Part shown: positions 63,444-64,000 of the stretch, one piece after another
How the letters are laid out: the number at the start of each line of letters is the position of its first letter
Position numbering within the stretch: position 1 is the stretch's first letter
Source: Candidatus Limnocylindrales bacterium
Lineage (GTDB): Bacteria; Desulfobacterota; Binatia; UBA1149; CAITLU01
Direction: 5' to 3'
Length of the DNA stretch: 64,000 nucleotides
Assembly (NCBI GenBank): GCA_035571835.1
Contig: DATNBU010000008.1
Coordinates: forward strand, 186,001-250,000
Translations under genes and position numbers: made by a program
Notes under the pieces: model-generated
The model's input: only the letters and a program-made list of their open reading frames with translations
What the model was told of the DNA's origin: nothing
Databases searched by the model: none

Positions 63444-64000
63444 TTACTTGCTGAAGCAGTCGGTATCGAGCTGCGCGCCGTTCGGATCGGTCGCATCCGG
63501 AACGATCGTCGCGCATTCGTAGAAACGGAGCTGCGCGTTGCGCAGGCCGTTGTTGTCGTAGTTCCAGTAGTAGTCCTCGAGCTTCGAGTCGAACAGCGAC
63601 ACGCGGTCGAGCGTGCCGTCGCCGTCGACATCGTTGTAGATATACAGCAGGTCCTTGCTGACGTTCGTGAAGCTCGACTTGCCCTTGCTTCGCAGCAGCG
63701 TCATCGACGTCGTCGAGCACACCGTGCTGCCGTCACTCGGATCGGTCGCGCATGTCGTGGTCACCGAGCTGCCGCCGGGCTTGCCGAGCGCACGGGCGAA
63801 CACCGAGTAGGTCGTCGAGCCGTCGTTGTCTGCATCCGGATTCGGAAGCTGGAAGGCCGAGTCGCCGTCGGTGCAGTTGCCGTCGAGCACCGTGAAATCG
63901 CCTTCGGCCAGCCCGATTTTGCAGTTGCCCGACAGCGGCACGAAGATCGTATGACGCTGCGAGTCGGTAAGATCCGCGAGCTTCGGTTTGGAAGCGCCGA
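63444..64000 (-). CDS. C-terminal part of a secreted-type protein (runs off the right edge)
   Basis: The minus-strand frame is open to the right edge, so the N-terminus is missing; the GTG at 63941 is internal, since KLADLTDSQRHTIFVPLSG precedes it in frame. The visible ~185 residues include GNCKIGLAEGDFTVLDGNCT, AFQLPNPDADNDGSTTYSVF, ARALGKPGG, a Cys pair (TTCATDP, TVCSTT) and the calcium-loop-like YNDVDGDGTLDRVSLFDS, then WNYDNNGLRNAQLRFYEC. I have the impression of a deltaproteobacterial extracellular family but cannot name it. Confidence 0.75.
   Translation of the reverse strand, partial: GASKPKLADLTDSQRHTIFVPLSGNCKIGLAEGDFTVLDGNCTDGDSAFQLPNPDADNDGSTTYSVFARALGKPGGSSVTTTCATDPSDGSTVCSTTSMTLLRSKGKSSFTNVSKDLLYIYNDVDGDGTLDRVSLFDSKLEDYYWNYDNNGLRNAQLRFYECATIVPDATDPNGAQLDTDCFSK

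Overview
The window is high-GC DNA with no IS element, phage gene, tRNA, rRNA or CRISPR array that I can see. About 59 protein-coding loci fill both strands. The mix points to a large-genome, Gram-negative, aerobic soil or sediment bacterium of the deltaproteobacterial / Candidatus Binatota type. It combines many secreted Cys-rich proteins (DUF4215-like 'CDDGN' repeats, dockerin-like 'CGDVN' tags) with oxidative enzymes (P450, LLM oxidoreductase, FMN reductase, desaturase), propionyl-CoA synthetase, ClpS/ClpA, Hsp15 and a three-subunit transhydrogenase. The lineage is an inference from gene content; there is no marker gene here to place it.

Layout. 0-6.3 kb: secreted Cys-rich proteins, a small conserved cytosolic protein and an amidohydrolase. 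6.5-12.1 kb: prpE, a protein with nine TNFR/furin-like repeats, and an ammonium transporter. 12.4-20.4 kb: metabolic and small genes (dehydrogenase, SnoaL-like, YkuD-like SHGC protein, VOC, FMN reductase, membrane protein, cupin, LLM). 20.5-30.0 kb: a 1106-aa sialidase-like/DUF4215/dockerin-like protein, YjdF, then a minus-strand run of a beta-helix protein, a 1030-aa filamentous-type protein and a Cys-rich protein. 30.4-34.4 kb: small genes, one frameshifted. 34.4-39.7 kb: a tightly overlapping four-gene operon. 39.9-44.1 kb: carboxylesterase, YadA-head-like protein, P450. 44.2-50.9 kb: two more copies of the beta-helix/filament gene pair with a phosphatase/sulfatase-fold enzyme between them. 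51-58.4 kb: desaturase, pntA1-pntA2-pntB, Hsp15, rhodanese, thioesterase, N-acyltransferase. 58.5-62.7 kb: clpS, clpA, a stand-alone NFACT-R protein, an MBL hydrolase. 62.8-64 kb: an HExxH protein and a truncated secreted protein.

The main candidate for an undescribed system is a two-gene surface cassette present three times (26127-30046 on the minus strand; 44244-46816 and 48383-50910 on the plus strand). Gene A is a ~270-aa secreted right-handed beta-helix protein with a conserved Cys-rich N-terminus. Gene B is a 574-1030-aa secreted beta-solenoid protein with a fixed N-terminal 'DPC' box and a C-terminal CDDGN cap. In all three copies A and B overlap by exactly four bases (ATGA), which implies coupled synthesis. 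A second family is a C-terminal Cys-rich module ending in CACH/CACK, found in four secreted proteins. A third, more speculative theme is translation quality control: Hsp15/RqcP-type S4 protein, ClpS-ClpA and a lone NFACT-R domain lie within 6 kb.
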